From positions 434,001-498,000 of the forward strand of contig NZ_LN831790.1 of NCBI RefSeq assembly GCF_001013905.1: a stretch of DNA of 64,000 bases. Direction: 5' to 3'. The notes below the pieces were generated by a model. That model was not told where the DNA came from. It was given only the letters and a program-made list of their open reading frames with translations, and made no database searches. The stretch comes from Streptomyces leeuwenhoekii (lineage in GTDB: Bacteria > Actinomycetota > Actinomycetes > Streptomycetales > Streptomycetaceae). Positions 38,453 through 47,750 of the stretch are shown here, piece after piece. Every line of letters starts with the position of its first letter. Positions within the stretch are counted from its first letter, which is position 1. A program made the position numbers and the translations under genes.

Positions 38453-39334
38453 GTGCTGCGCTGTGAGGCGGTCGGCAAGCGGTACGGCAGGGGCCGCTGG
38501 GTCCTCGCCGGTGTGGAGCTGGAGGTCCCGCCCGGTGCGGTGGTCGCCGTGGCGGGCGGCAACGGTTCGGGGAAGTCGACCCTGCTGAGGATTCTCGCCG
38601 GGCTGTCGCGGCCCACCTCCGGCAGGGTCTCGGGCCGTCCGCCGCGCGTCGGTTACGTACCGGACCGCTTCACCGCGCACGACCGGCTGCCGGCGATCGC
38701 CTACCTCACCCACATGGGACGCGTCCGCGGCATGCCGGGCGACCGGGCCCGGGCCCGCGCGCACCACCTGCTGGACCGGCTGGCCCTGGTGGGCGGTGAG
38801 GAGGCGCCGCTGCGCACGCTGTCCAAGGGCAACGCGCAGAAGGTGGCGCTCGCCCAGGCCCTGCTGGTCGTACCGGGCCTGCTGGTCCTCGACGAACCCT
38901 GGTCCGGACTGGACGTCCCGGCGCACGCGGTCCTCGCCGAGTTCATCGGCGAGGTGGCCGGACAGGGCGGCACGGTGGTCTTCGCCGACCACCGGGAGGC
39001 GGTCGTCGGACAGCACGCGGACCACGCCTACGTCATCCGGGACGGCCGGCTCGCCCCGCGGGACGGCGGTCCCCAGCCGGGCGGCGCCGGGACGGTGGAG
39101 GTGGTCCTGTCCCCGCCCGCCGCGGGCGTCCCGCCGGCCGCACCGGACTGGCGGGACCTGCCGGGTGTGACGCACACCGCACGCCGGGGCGAGACCCTGG
39201 TCCTGCGGGTGGGGCGGGACCACTCGGACGCCGTCCTGCTGACGGCGCTGCGGCTCGGCTGGTCCGTGGACGGCGTCGGCCGGGTCCCGCCCGGCGGGGA
39301 CGGCCGCGCGGACGGCCGGAGGGAGGCGCGGTGA
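38453..39334 (+). CDS. ABC transporter ATP-binding protein
   Basis: The 293-residue ATPase starts at GTG 38453 behind GGAGGAGG. Walker A is AGGNGSGKSTLL, the signature is the variant LSKGNAQKVALAQAL, Walker B LLVLDEPWSGLD and the switch His is in VVFADHRE. About 80 C-terminal residues beyond the ABC core are of the kind seen in small ABC-2 exporters. It overlaps the permease gene by four bases. Cargo is unknown. The preceding 221 bp show no gene. Confidence 0.88.
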   Translation: MLRCEAVGKRYGRGRWVLAGVELEVPPGAVVAVAGGNGSGKSTLLRILAGLSRPTSGRVSGRPPRVGYVPDRFTAHDRLPAIAYLTHMGRVRGMPGDRARARAHHLLDRLALVGGEEAPLRTLSKGNAQKVALAQALLVVPGLLVLDEPWSGLDVPAHAVLAEFIGEVAGQGGTVVFADHREAVVGQHADHAYVIRDGRLAPRDGGPQPGGAGTVEVVLSPPAAGVPPAAPDWRDLPGVTHTARRGETLVLRVGRDHSDAVLLTALRLGWSVDGVGRVPPGGDGRADGRREAR

Positions 39335-39984
39335 TCGCTCTGGTCCGTTATCTGTTCACGGTCCTGCTGCTCTCGCAGCGCTATCTGGCGCCGGTGCTGC
39401 TGTTCACCGGTCTGCTGGCCGTGCTGACGAGCAACGACTCCGGCCCGCTCACCGCCACCTACGGCTCGGCCGCCGGGGCCATGCTGGTGTGCTCGGTCTG
39501 GCTGACCATGGCCCTGGTGGGCCTGGAGGACCGGGCGCACCGCTCGGTCGTCGTCGTCAACGCCGGCGGTCATCCGCGCGCGCTGGCCGGGTGGGTGGTG
39601 ACGGCGGTGCTGGCCTGTCTGCCACCGGCCGCGGCCGGTCTGGCGCTGCCGCTGGTGTTCGGCAGCCACTCCCCCACCCCGGCCGATCTGCTGCTGGGGC
39701 TGGAGGCCCAACTCACCTGCGCCTTCACCGGTATCGCCATCGGCCTGGTCTGCTCGCCCCTCGTCTTCCGGCGGCAGGGCTACGCGCTCGTCCTCGCCCT
39801 GCTCCTGCTGGCGGCCGTGCTGCTGGCGAGGACGCGCTCCCCGGTCGGCGCCCTCCTCGTCGATCTGCAGAGCAGCTCGCGCTCGGCGGATCTCCTCGGC
39901 TCCACGGCGGTGCTGCTCGCCGCCGCCGCGGGCGTGCTGGCGGCCGGCGCGGCGATCACGTACACCGTCGCCGTCAGGAAGTGA
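39331..39984 (+). CDS. ABC-2 type membrane permease
   Basis: The 217-residue protein starts at GTG 39331 in a GTGA overlap with the ATPase gene. It has about six hydrophobic segments (for example LFTVLLLSQRYLAPVLLFTG, ALVLALLLLAAVLLA, AVLLAAAAGVLAAGAAITY) and no other domain. Together with the preceding ATPase it forms a two-gene exporter; substrate and regulator are not apparent. Confidence 0.78.
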   Translation: MIALVRYLFTVLLLSQRYLAPVLLFTGLLAVLTSNDSGPLTATYGSAAGAMLVCSVWLTMALVGLEDRAHRSVVVVNAGGHPRALAGWVVTAVLACLPPAAAGLALPLVFGSHSPTPADLLLGLEAQLTCAFTGIAIGLVCSPLVFRRQGYALVLALLLLAAVLLARTRSPVGALLVDLQSSSRSADLLGSTAVLLAAAAGVLAAGAAITYTVAVRK

Positions 39985-40312
39985 CGCGGGCCGTGCCCGC
40001 GCCGCGGGCGGCCACGCTCCGGTGAAAGGAGTCGACCACCGGCGCGGGCCGGCGTTGACGCAGGGGACGCGCCCTGTCCCCGACCGCTCCGGCTCTCGGA
40101 GGGCCCAGCCCCGCCGTTCGCTCGAGCACGGCTGCCCGTGGCCCGCGCGGATTCCGGGACCGCCAGGCAACGGCCCTCGTTCCGCCCGCCCTTGGTCCGC
40201 GTGCCACCCGGCCACGGCCGAATCATCCGGGCGCCGTCCGGCGCTCATCCACCCGCTTGAATGCTCAAAGGAGCGAGGGGTTAGCATATGAGCGCCGCCT
40301 AGCTCGAAAGAT
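39985..40312 (+). promoter_or_regulatory. upstream region of the GAPDH gene with candidate promoter
   Basis: No gene is seen. TTGAAT (40257-40262) and TAGCAT (40282-40287) lie 19 nt apart and could be a promoter giving a 5' leader of about 20 nt before ATG 40313. The spacer is one or two bases longer than ideal. Confidence 0.4.
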
Positions 40313-41764
40313 ATGCCTGTGACTGTCAACGACGACTCGTTCACCAACTGGAAGTGCCGCGAGGAGATCGCGGAGTCGATGATCCCGATGATCGGGAAGC
40401 TGCACCGCGAGCGGGACGTCACGGTCCTGCTCCACAGCCGCTCCCTGGTGAACAAGTCGGTGGTCAGCATCCTGAAGACCCACCGATTCGCCCGCCAGAT
40501 CGCCGGTGCGGAGCTCTCGGTCACCGAGACCCTGCCGTTCCTCCAGGCGCTCACCACGCTGGACCTCGGCCCGTCCCAGATCGACATCGGCATGCTCGCC
40601 GAGACCTACAAGGCCGACGACCGCGGCCTGTCGGTTGCGGAGTTCACCGCCGAGGCCGTCGCCGGTGCCACGGGCGCCAACAAGATCGAGCGCCGCGAGC
40701 CGCGCGATGTCGTCCTCTACGGGTTCGGCCGCATCGGCCGCCTCCTCGCCCGCCTGCTCATCGAGAAGGCCGGTTCGGGCAACGGACTGCGGCTGCGCGC
40801 CATCGTCGTCCGCAACAGCGGCGGCCAGGACATCGTCAAGCGGGCATCGCTGCTGCGCCGTGACTCCATCCACGGCCAGTTCCAGGGCACGATCACCGTG
40901 GACGAGGCGAACAGCAAGATCGTGGCCAACGGCAACGAGATCCGCGTCATCTACGCCGACGACCCCACGGCGGTGGACTACACGGCGTACGGCATCAAGA
41001 ACGCCATCCTCATCGACAACACCGGCAAGTGGCGCGACCGCGAGGGCCTGTCCAAGCACCTGCGTCCCGGCATCGACAAGGTCGTCCTGACCGCGCCGGG
41101 CAAGGGCGACGTCCCGAACATCGTGCACGGTGTCAACCACGACACGATCAAGCCGGACGAGCAGATCCTGTCCTGCGCCTCCTGCACCACCAACGCCATC
41201 GTCCCGCCGCTGAAGGCGATGGCGGACGAGTACGGCGTGCTGCGCGGCCACGTGGAGACCGTCCACTCGTTCACCAACGACCAGAACCTGCTGGACAACT
41301 ACCACAAGTCGGAGCGGCGCGGGCGCTCGGCGCCGCTCAACATGGTGATCACCGAGACCGGCGCCGCCTCCGCCGTCGCCAAGGCGCTGCCCGATCTGAA
41401 GGCGAAGATCACCGGCAGCTCCATCCGCGTCCCGGTGCCGGACGTCTCGATCGCCATCCTCAACCTCCAGCTCGCCCGCGAGACCACCCGCGAGGAGGTC
41501 CTGGACTACCTGCGCGAGGTGTCGCTGACCTCGCCGCTCAAGCGCCAGATCGACTTCATCAGCGCCCCCGACGCGGTCTCCAGCGACTTCATCGGCTCGC
41601 GCCACGCCTCGATCGTGGACGCGGGCGCCACCAAGGTCGAGGGCGACAACGCCATCCTCTACCTGTGGTACGACAACGAGTTCGGCTACTCGTGCCAGGT
41701 CGTCCGCGTGGTGCAGCACGTGTCGGGCGTGGAGTACCCGACCTACCCGGCCCCGGCGGTCTGA
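40313..41764 (+). CDS. long GapB-type glyceraldehyde-3-phosphate dehydrogenase
   Basis: The 483-residue enzyme starts at ATG 40313 with a GAAAG ribosome-binding site. About 125 residues of helical extension (MIPMIGKLHRERDVTVLLHSR onward) precede the NAD(P)-binding motif VVLYGFGRIGRLLARLL. The catalytic Cys is Cys291 in SCTTNA; the C-terminal block is WYDNEFGYSCQVVR. Ordinary GAPDH is about 335 residues; this longer form corresponds to actinobacterial GapB, which in Corynebacterium works in the gluconeogenic direction with NADP. The same is likely here, as growth on aromatics or organic acids would need it. It is transcribed alone. Confidence 0.88.
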   Translation: MPVTVNDDSFTNWKCREEIAESMIPMIGKLHRERDVTVLLHSRSLVNKSVVSILKTHRFARQIAGAELSVTETLPFLQALTTLDLGPSQIDIGMLAETYKADDRGLSVAEFTAEAVAGATGANKIERREPRDVVLYGFGRIGRLLARLLIEKAGSGNGLRLRAIVVRNSGGQDIVKRASLLRRDSIHGQFQGTITVDEANSKIVANGNEIRVIYADDPTAVDYTAYGIKNAILIDNTGKWRDREGLSKHLRPGIDKVVLTAPGKGDVPNIVHGVNHDTIKPDEQILSCASCTTNAIVPPLKAMADEYGVLRGHVETVHSFTNDQNLLDNYHKSERRGRSAPLNMVITETGAASAVAKALPDLKAKITGSSIRVPVPDVSIAILNLQLARETTREEVLDYLREVSLTSPLKRQIDFISAPDAVSSDFIGSRHASIVDAGATKVEGDNAILYLWYDNEFGYSCQVVRVVQHVSGVEYPTYPAPAV

Positions 41765-41932
41765 CCCGCCGGACGGCCCGGCCGGGCCCGTGACGCGGCG
41801 GGCGGGGGCGGTGGCGCCGGCCACCGCCCCCACCCGTTCTCCGCGCCCCTCCCCCGTCACCCGGCCGCCCGCACGGGCGTGCGGTGGCCGTGGCGGCGGG
41901 CGCAGGGGGGCGGAGGGCGCGAGGATCGGTGG

Positions 41933-42796
41933 ATGGGTGTCGTACTGCCGGTCCTCCTCGCCTGCGTGGCCGCCTTCAGCAACGCGCTGGCCACCGTGTT
42001 GCAGCGGCGTGCCGCGCTGAGCGTGCCGCAGGCCCGGGGGTTCCGCCCGGGCCTCGTGCTCGATCTGCTGCGGCGGCCCGTCTGGCTCGCCGGGATGCTG
42101 GCCGTGGTCGTCGCCGGTGTCGGGCAGGCCGCCGCCCTGGCCACCGGCCCGCTCTCCCTCGTCCAGCCGCTGTTCGTACTGGAACTTCCCCTGGCGCTGC
42201 TGCTGGCCTCGTCCATGACGGGGCGCAGGCTGCCGGGGGTGCTGTGGGCGGCGGTGGCCGCGGTGGTCGCCGGACTGGGTCTGGCGCTGGTGTCGGCCGC
42301 ACCGGCCGGCGGGGTCGCCGAGGTGTCCACCGGCCGCTGGGTGCCCGTCCTGGCCGCCTGCGGCGCGGCGGTGGTCCTGCTGTCCGGGGCCGGGCTGAGA
42401 CGGCCCGCCGGGAAGGCGCGCGCCGGCTGTCTCGGCGCGGCCACCGCCGTCTGTTACGCGCTGACGGCCGCGCTGATCAAGGACGCCATGCGCGTCCTGG
42501 ACACCGGGGGTGTGACCGGTTTCCTGTCCGCCTGGCAGACGTACGGGTTCGCCGTGGCGGGCGCCGGAGCCGTCCTGCTGCTGGAACACGCCCTCCAGGG
42601 CGGTCCGCTCATCGCTTCCCAACCGGCCCTGACGCTGGGCGACGCGACGGTGAGCCTGCTGCTCGGCCTGCTCCTGTACCAGGAGGACGTCCGGACCGGC
42701 TGGTGGCTCCTCCCGCAGGTGACCGGCGTCGCCCTGGTCACCGTGGGCGTGATCACCCTGGCCCGGCGCGGGATCGATCTCAGGACCGGCCGTTGA
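41933..42796 (+). CDS. EamA/NIPA-like (DMT superfamily) membrane transporter
   Basis: I take ATG 41933 (MGVVLPVLLACVAAFSNALATV) because the hydrophobic start follows at once and GAGG lies 11-14 nt upstream; the frame extends 18 codons further. The 287-residue protein has about ten hydrophobic helices in two halves, the duplicated organisation of the drug/metabolite transporter superfamily. LSLVQPLFVLELPLALLLASS and PLIASQPALTLGDATVSLLLG are the pseudo-repeat. Substrate unknown; related proteins include metal-ion and metabolite exporters. Confidence 0.75.
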   Translation: MGVVLPVLLACVAAFSNALATVLQRRAALSVPQARGFRPGLVLDLLRRPVWLAGMLAVVVAGVGQAAALATGPLSLVQPLFVLELPLALLLASSMTGRRLPGVLWAAVAAVVAGLGLALVSAAPAGGVAEVSTGRWVPVLAACGAAVVLLSGAGLRRPAGKARAGCLGAATAVCYALTAALIKDAMRVLDTGGVTGFLSAWQTYGFAVAGAGAVLLLEHALQGGPLIASQPALTLGDATVSLLLGLLLYQEDVRTGWWLLPQVTGVALVTVGVITLARRGIDLRTGR

Positions 42797-42930
42797 GCGT
42801 GCCACCGCACGCGGAACGCGCAGGCCGGGGGCGTGCTCGGGCGGCGCTGCTCCGTCCGAGTGGTGCGTTCCCGGGCGCGGTCGTACCGTCGAACGGAAAC
42901 AGGCCCCGACGCGGACGGGCGGGAGCAGAC

Positions 42931-43407
42931 ATGGGCGCAGTTCGCAGGAGGGCGATGGTCACGGTGTGTGCCGTCGCCTCGCTCGCAGCAACAACCTCCC
43001 TCGCTACGGCCACGGCCGCGTCGCCGGGCGGGCAGCCGACGCCGCAGCGGGCGGCGCACCACCAGGCACAGGATCCGGTGCTCGTCGACTGCCAGGAGCG
43101 GCCCGTCGTCCGCCCCGCCGACTTCCTCCTCGCCTGCGGGGACGGCAACAGCCGCCTGACCTCGCTGGAATGGAAGGGCTGGGACGCGACCGCCGCGGTG
43201 GCCCAGGGCGTCAACGTGGTCAACGACTGCAAGCCCTACTGTGCGGCCGGCACGTTCCGCTCGTACGCCGTCGTCGTACGTCTGGACGACGCCCGGTCCT
43301 GGGAGAAGCAGCCGGATCTGCGCCAGTACACGCGGATGACGCTGACGTACACCGGTGACCGGCCCGAGGGGTCCGCCCGCGCGGTGACCTACCCCCTGTG
43401 GGGCTGA
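42931..43407 (+). CDS. small secreted protein of unknown function
   Basis: The 158-residue protein starts at ATG 42931 behind GGGAG. An N-terminal basic head and hydrophobic stretch (VTVCAVASLAATTSLATATAA) form a signal peptide. The mature part has four cysteines (VDCQERP, LLACGDGN, VNDCKPYCAAG) and the phrase LTSLEWKGWDATAAVAQG, common to a group of uncharacterised Streptomyces exported proteins. I recognise no catalytic motif. Confidence 0.75.
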   Translation: MGAVRRRAMVTVCAVASLAATTSLATATAASPGGQPTPQRAAHHQAQDPVLVDCQERPVVRPADFLLACGDGNSRLTSLEWKGWDATAAVAQGVNVVNDCKPYCAAGTFRSYAVVVRLDDARSWEKQPDLRQYTRMTLTYTGDRPEGSARAVTYPLWG

Positions 43408-43468
43408 CCGGTCCGGGCGCGGAGGGATCTTTCTTGCGGCGGGAGGGCGGGACGGGCAGGCTTCACAT

Positions 43469-43924
43469 GTGGCCACTTTGCTGATCGTCCATCACACGCC
43501 GTCCCCGAACTGCCAGGCGCTGCTGGAAGCCGTCGTGTCCGGGGCGGGCGCCCCGGAGATCGAGGGCGTCCGGGTGGTGCGGCGAGCGGCGCTGGCGGCC
43601 ACCGCGGTCGACGTGCTGGAGGCCGACGCCTGTCTGCTGGGCACGCCGGCCAACCTGGGCTACATGTCCGGTGCCCTCAAGCACTTCTTCGACCAGATCT
43701 ACTACCCCTGTCTGGACGCCACCCGCGGCCGCCCGTTCGGGTTCTACGTGCACGGCGGCAGCGACACCACGGGCGCGGTGCGCGGCATCGAGTCGGTCAC
43801 CACGGGCCTGGGCTGGCGGCGCGCCGCTCCGGCGGTGACCGTGACCGGTGCGCCGGGCAAGGCGGACCTGGAGGCGTGCTGGGAGCTGGGGGCGACGCTC
43901 GCCGCCGGGCTGATGGAGGGCTGA
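43469..43924 (+). CDS. flavodoxin-fold protein
   Basis: The 151-residue protein starts at GTG 43469. TLLIVHHTPSPNCQALLEAVVSG resembles the FMN phosphate-binding loop of flavodoxins and NAD(P)H-dependent FMN reductases, and CLLGTPANLGYMSGALKHFFDQIYY is the second FMN-contact block. It is likely a cytoplasmic redox protein using FMN. The flavin-dependent vdc operon on the other strand is near, but no link is shown. Confidence 0.75.
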   Translation: MATLLIVHHTPSPNCQALLEAVVSGAGAPEIEGVRVVRRAALAATAVDVLEADACLLGTPANLGYMSGALKHFFDQIYYPCLDATRGRPFGFYVHGGSDTTGAVRGIESVTTGLGWRRAAPAVTVTGAPGKADLEACWELGATLAAGLMEG

Positions 43925-44007
43925 CCGAGGGCGGGCGCCCGGCCGGACACGGGCGTGCGGCCGGGCGCGGGGCCGGCCGCACGCTCCGGCGGAGTGTGCG
44001 CCGCGCG

Positions 44008-44280
44008 CTACCGGATGCGCAGGGCGGGCACGGCCGGTACCTCGGCGGCCGTGGCGATGTCGTGTTCCGTCAGCCGGAACTGGGCGGGGTAGTCCGCGCG
44101 GCGGGTCCGCCGGGCCGGTTCGGTGGTGCGCCACATGTACAGGCAGCGGGCGCACTGGAGCACCTGCCAGACGCCGGGCACCGGGGAGTGGGCGACGGTG
44201 CGGACGCCGTCGTGCGCGCAGCGCGGGCAGACGGGGGCGGCGTCGGCGGCCTCGGGCCGGCCGCTGTCGCTGGAGTGCAT
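44008..44280 (-). CDS. vdcD: hydroxyarylate decarboxylase subunit D
   Basis: The 90-residue protein starts at ATG 44280 behind AGGAAGGAAT. Two CxxC knuckles (CPRCAHDGV and CARCLYMW) form a probable zinc ribbon, followed by TTEPARRTRRADYPAQFRL. This is the small D subunit of nonoxidative vanillate/4-hydroxybenzoate decarboxylases (VdcD/BsdD). It is the last gene of the vdcB-vdcC-vdcD operon, 72 nt after vdcC. Its exact role in the complex is not settled. Confidence 0.88.
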   Translation of the reverse strand: MHSSDSGRPEAADAAPVCPRCAHDGVRTVAHSPVPGVWQVLQCARCLYMWRTTEPARRTRRADYPAQFRLTEHDIATAAEVPAVPALRIR

Positions 44281-44352
44281 CGGGGGATTCCTTCCTGGGA
44301 GGGGTGACGGTCCCGTGCCGCGGGCTCGGGAGCGGGCGCCGGGACGGGCGGG

Positions 44353-45777
44353 TCAGCGTTCGGCGAGCAGGGAGCGCAGCCGCGCGGTCCACTCGGCGGT
44401 CTCCGGGAGGTCCTTGGCGGGGGTGCCGAAGTTGCCGCGGACATCGGGGGCCACGGGCGTCGTGGCATCGATGATCATCTTGCTGGTGACGCCGGCCGGC
44501 TGGGAGGCGGGGGCGAGTTCCACCACCGACAGGTTCGGGATGATGACGACGTCCTCCTTCGGGTTCACCTTCGCCGACTGCGCCCACATCACCTGGGGCA
44601 GGTCGAAGGGGTCGACGTCCTCGTCGACGACGATGACCTGGGTGACGTATCCGAGGCCGTGCGGGGTGGTCATGGCGCGCATGCCGACGGCCTTGGCGAA
44701 GCCGCCGTACCGCTTGGCGGTGGAGATGATCACCAGCAGTCCGTGCGTGTACATCGCGTTGACGGCCCGCACCTCGGGGAACTCGGCGCGCAGTTGCTTC
44801 AGCAGCGGCACGCAGGTGTTGGGGCCGACCAGGTAGTCGCACTCGGTCCAGGGCATGCCCAGATAGAGGGATTCGAAGATCGGGTCGGTGCGGTAGGAGA
44901 TCCGCTCGATGCGGATGACGGGCATCCGCCGGCCGCCGGAGTAGTGGCCGGTGAACTCGCCGAAGGGGCCCTCGATCTGCCGTACCCGCGATTCGACGAC
45001 GCCCTCGATCACCACCTCGGCACCCCAGGGGACGTCCAGGCCGGTGTGGGGGGCGGTGGCGATCGGCATCGGCGCGCCGCGCAGGGCGCCCGCCATCTCG
45101 TACTCGGACTGGTCGTACCGCAGGGGCATGCCGGCGACGAGCGGGACGACCGGGTCGTTGCCGAGTGTGATCGCCACCGGCAGGTCCCGGCCCTGCTCCT
45201 CGGCCGTGCGCAGGTGCTGGGCGATGTCGTGCACCGGCACCGGCTGGAGGGCGAGGCGGTCGCGGCCGATGACCTCCATGCGGTACGTGCCGAGGTTCTG
45301 CTTGCCGAAGTGGTCCGGGTCGTCGGGGTCGCGGGAGACGACGGCGGCCTTGTCCAGGTAGAAGCCGCCGTCGCCGTCGTTGAGGCGGAACAACGGGAGG
45401 ATGTCGAACAGGTCGATGTCGTCGCCGGTGACGGTGTTCTCCCGCCAGGGGGCGTCCTCGCGGCGCTCGGGTTCGAGGGGAAAGGCGTCCCAGCGGCGGG
45501 CGAACTCCTCGACCTGTTCGCGGGTAGAGGTCTCCCCGGGCATCCCGAGGGCGAGCGCGTGGTTGCGCCAGGAGCCGTGGACGTTCATCACGATCCGCGC
45601 GTCGGTGAAGCCCTTGACCCGGTCGAACCAGAGGGCGGGCGCGCCGTCGCCGATCCGCCCGGCGGCGTTGGCGGCGGCCGCCAGGTCCGGTTCCGGGAGC
45701 ACCTCGTCGGTGATGCGCAGCAACTGGCCTTCCTTCTCCAGGGTGTTCAGGAAGGACCGCAGATCGTCGTACGGCAT
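44353..45777 (-). CDS. vdcC: UbiD-family hydroxyarylic acid decarboxylase
   Basis: The 474-residue enzyme starts at ATG 45777 behind CGAGGAGA. It removes CO2 from hydroxylated benzoates (vanillate to guaiacol in Streptomyces VdcC) using prenylated FMN made by VdcB. The UbiD signature IEGPFGEFTGHYSGG is intact, carrying the catalytic Glu residues, and NLGTYRMEV provides the expected Arg. It is oligomeric and cytoplasmic. Phenols formed here could feed monooxygenase pathways such as the hydroxyquinol operon at 12.8-16.6 kb, though that link is only a possibility. Confidence 0.92.
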   Translation of the reverse strand: MPYDDLRSFLNTLEKEGQLLRITDEVLPEPDLAAAANAAGRIGDGAPALWFDRVKGFTDARIVMNVHGSWRNHALALGMPGETSTREQVEEFARRWDAFPLEPERREDAPWRENTVTGDDIDLFDILPLFRLNDGDGGFYLDKAAVVSRDPDDPDHFGKQNLGTYRMEVIGRDRLALQPVPVHDIAQHLRTAEEQGRDLPVAITLGNDPVVPLVAGMPLRYDQSEYEMAGALRGAPMPIATAPHTGLDVPWGAEVVIEGVVESRVRQIEGPFGEFTGHYSGGRRMPVIRIERISYRTDPIFESLYLGMPWTECDYLVGPNTCVPLLKQLRAEFPEVRAVNAMYTHGLLVIISTAKRYGGFAKAVGMRAMTTPHGLGYVTQVIVVDEDVDPFDLPQVMWAQSAKVNPKEDVVIIPNLSVVELAPASQPAGVTSKMIIDATTPVAPDVRGNFGTPAKDLPETAEWTARLRSLLAER

Positions 45778-45804
45778 GGATGTCTCCTCGTGTACGTCGC
45801 GATT

Positions 45805-45876
45805 GGAGGAAGATCGGAGGAAAAAGGGGGAGGGAAAAGATGGAGGGAAAGGGGGAAAGGGGGAAAGGGCAGGGAG
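45805..45876 (+). repeat. 72-bp polypurine tract between vdcB and vdcC
   Basis: The + strand is almost pure G/A over about 72 bases, with GGGGGAAA-type units repeated in tandem around 45843-45868. In the transcribed strand this gives a C/U-rich spacer between vdcB and vdcC. Such mirror-like purine tracts can slip or form triplex structures. It contains no gene. Confidence 0.7.
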
Positions 45877-45896
45877 CCGGGGTGCGGCGACGGGGG

Positions 45897-46520
45897 TCAG
45901 GCGTCCGACGGGCCCGGGCCGCCGAGACGGGCGGTCCGCAGGCCGGACCAGCGCTCGGCCGTAGGCGCGGGCAGGTCGAGCTGGTCGAGGATCCGGGCGG
46001 TGATGTGGTCCACGATGTCGTCGACGGTGCGGGGGTGGTTGTAGAAGGCGGGCATGGGGGGCACGATGCGGACCCCCATGCGGGCCAGGGCGAGCATGTT
46101 CTCCAGGTGGATCTCGCTCAGCGGTGTCTCCCGCGGCACCAGCACCAGCGGCCGGCGTTCCTTGAGGGTGACGTCCGCGGCCCGGCCCACCAGGCCCTCG
46201 GCGTAACCGGCCCGGATGCCGGCCAGCGTCTTCATGGAGCAGGGGACGACCACCATCGCGTCCGTGCGGAAGGATCCGGAGGAGATGGTGGCGCCCTGGT
46301 CCCCGGCGGGGTGCACCACGTCGGCCAGCTCGTTGATCTCCCGCAGGGTGCGGCCGGTCTCCAGTTCGGCGGTGGCCCGCGCCCAGCGGCTCATCACCAG
46401 ATGCGTCTCCACCTCCGGCAACCCGGCCAGCCGCTCCAGCAGCCGCACCGCGAACACGGCCCCGGTGGCCCCCGTCATCCCCACGATCAGCCGCACGTCT
46501 TGCTGCTCCTTTTCGGTCAT
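45897..46520 (-). CDS. vdcB: UbiX-family flavin prenyltransferase
   Basis: The 207-residue protein starts at ATG 46520 and makes prenylated FMN for VdcC from FMN and dimethylallyl phosphate. The FMN-binding opening is LIVGMTGATGAVFAVRLLE, and the C-terminal UbiX signature includes VPCSMKTLAGIRAGYAEG, LVLVPRETPLSEIHLENML and PPMPAFYNHP. It is the first gene of the operon, divergent from an AraC regulator. Confidence 0.92.
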   Translation of the reverse strand: MTEKEQQDVRLIVGMTGATGAVFAVRLLERLAGLPEVETHLVMSRWARATAELETGRTLREINELADVVHPAGDQGATISSGSFRTDAMVVVPCSMKTLAGIRAGYAEGLVGRAADVTLKERRPLVLVPRETPLSEIHLENMLALARMGVRIVPPMPAFYNHPRTVDDIVDHITARILDQLDLPAPTAERWSGLRTARLGGPGPSDA

Positions 46521-46652
46521 CCGGCACCGTCAACCGGCACCGTCAGCCCGGCACCGTCGGCGCTTCTCACGCTAGGAAGCCGTGTGGGTGGGCCGACGGT
46601 AAGCTCGGGACACACGATGGGGAATTCCGGACAGAAACGGGAGTGCGATCGG

Positions 46653-47600
46653 GTGGCACGGCCCGGTGCGGCCGGGGCCGCCGCGATCACGGACGTCGCC
46701 TACCGGCCCTCGCTGAGCGCTCCGATCGGCATGGACGTGGTCGGGTTCGAGGAACTGCGCGACCGCGCACGACGCCGGGGGATCGACCTGTCCGGCCCGC
46801 AGCGGCCCGACTTCCACCACCTGATCCATCTCGCGCCGCACTCGCCCCCGCTCCCCCACACCGTCGACTTCTCCCGCCATGTCGTCCCGCCGGGCGGCTG
46901 GCTCTGGGTGCGGCCGGGCCAGGTCCACCAGTACGCGGCCGGGCCCGGGGGACCGCTCGCCCGGGCGCGAGGCGTCATGGTGATCTGGCGGCCGGGCTTC
47001 GTGACGGAGGACCCGCCGCACACCGAGGGCCCGGTGACGCCGGCCGGGGCGCACGGCCGGCTGGTCGCCCTGGCCCTGGACCACCTCGTCGCCGAGTACG
47101 ACGATCTGGGCGCGCTGCCGCTGGAGGCGCACAACAGGACGCTGCGGATGCTGCTGTCGGTACTGCTGCTGCGGCTGGCCCACGCCTGCCCGCCGGCCGC
47201 CGGCGCCGCGGCACCGCCCGACGGCCCCTTCCGGCGCTTCAGCTCGGCCGTGGAGCGGGACTTCGCCCGCACCCGCCGGGTCGCCGACTACGCCGCCGCC
47301 CTCGGCTACAGCACGCGCACCCTCACCCGCGCCGTGAAGGCCGCCACCGGGGCCACGGCGAAGGCGTACCTGGACGCCCGCATCGTCCTGGAGGCCAAGC
47401 GGCTCCTGGTGCACACCGACGCCACCGCCGCGGACATCGCGCGCCGGCTGGGCTTTGACGATCCCAGCGACTTCGGCGCCTTCTTCCGCAAGCACGACGG
47501 CCGCACCCCGCTCGCCTTCCGTGCCGCGGCCCGTGGCACGGCGACCGGGGAAGGCGGCGCAGGCGGGGGCGGCGCCCGGCCAAGCCGCGGTGACGGCTGA
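46653..47600 (+). CDS. AraC-family regulator, probably of vdcBCD
   Basis: Two starts are possible: GTG 46653, with GGGAG nine bases upstream (315 residues, my choice), or ATG 46617 (327 residues). The N-terminal cupin-like sensor includes FHHLIHLAPHSPPLPHTVDF and PPGGWLWVRPGQVHQYA. The C-terminal domain has two helix-turn-helix units (RVADYAAALGYSTRTLTRAV and AADIARRLGFDDPSDFGAFFRKH). The divergent position beside vdcB makes control of the decarboxylase operon likely, with a hydroxybenzoate as effector. A Gly-rich tail ends the protein. Confidence 0.87.
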   Translation: MARPGAAGAAAITDVAYRPSLSAPIGMDVVGFEELRDRARRRGIDLSGPQRPDFHHLIHLAPHSPPLPHTVDFSRHVVPPGGWLWVRPGQVHQYAAGPGGPLARARGVMVIWRPGFVTEDPPHTEGPVTPAGAHGRLVALALDHLVAEYDDLGALPLEAHNRTLRMLLSVLLLRLAHACPPAAGAAAPPDGPFRRFSSAVERDFARTRRVADYAAALGYSTRTLTRAVKAATGATAKAYLDARIVLEAKRLLVHTDATAADIARRLGFDDPSDFGAFFRKHDGRTPLAFRAAARGTATGEGGAGGGGARPSRGDG

Positions 47601-47750
47601 CGTACGCCCCCGCCTCCCGGCGGCCGGGCGGGCACCCGGTGTTCGTCTCCGGGAGGGCGTTTCGTCACCGGCAGGGCCCCGCGGCGTACCGCGGCCCCCG
47701 CAAGATCACCGGTTGTTGTTTGTCATGACTTCGACGTCAGGAGCATCGAC

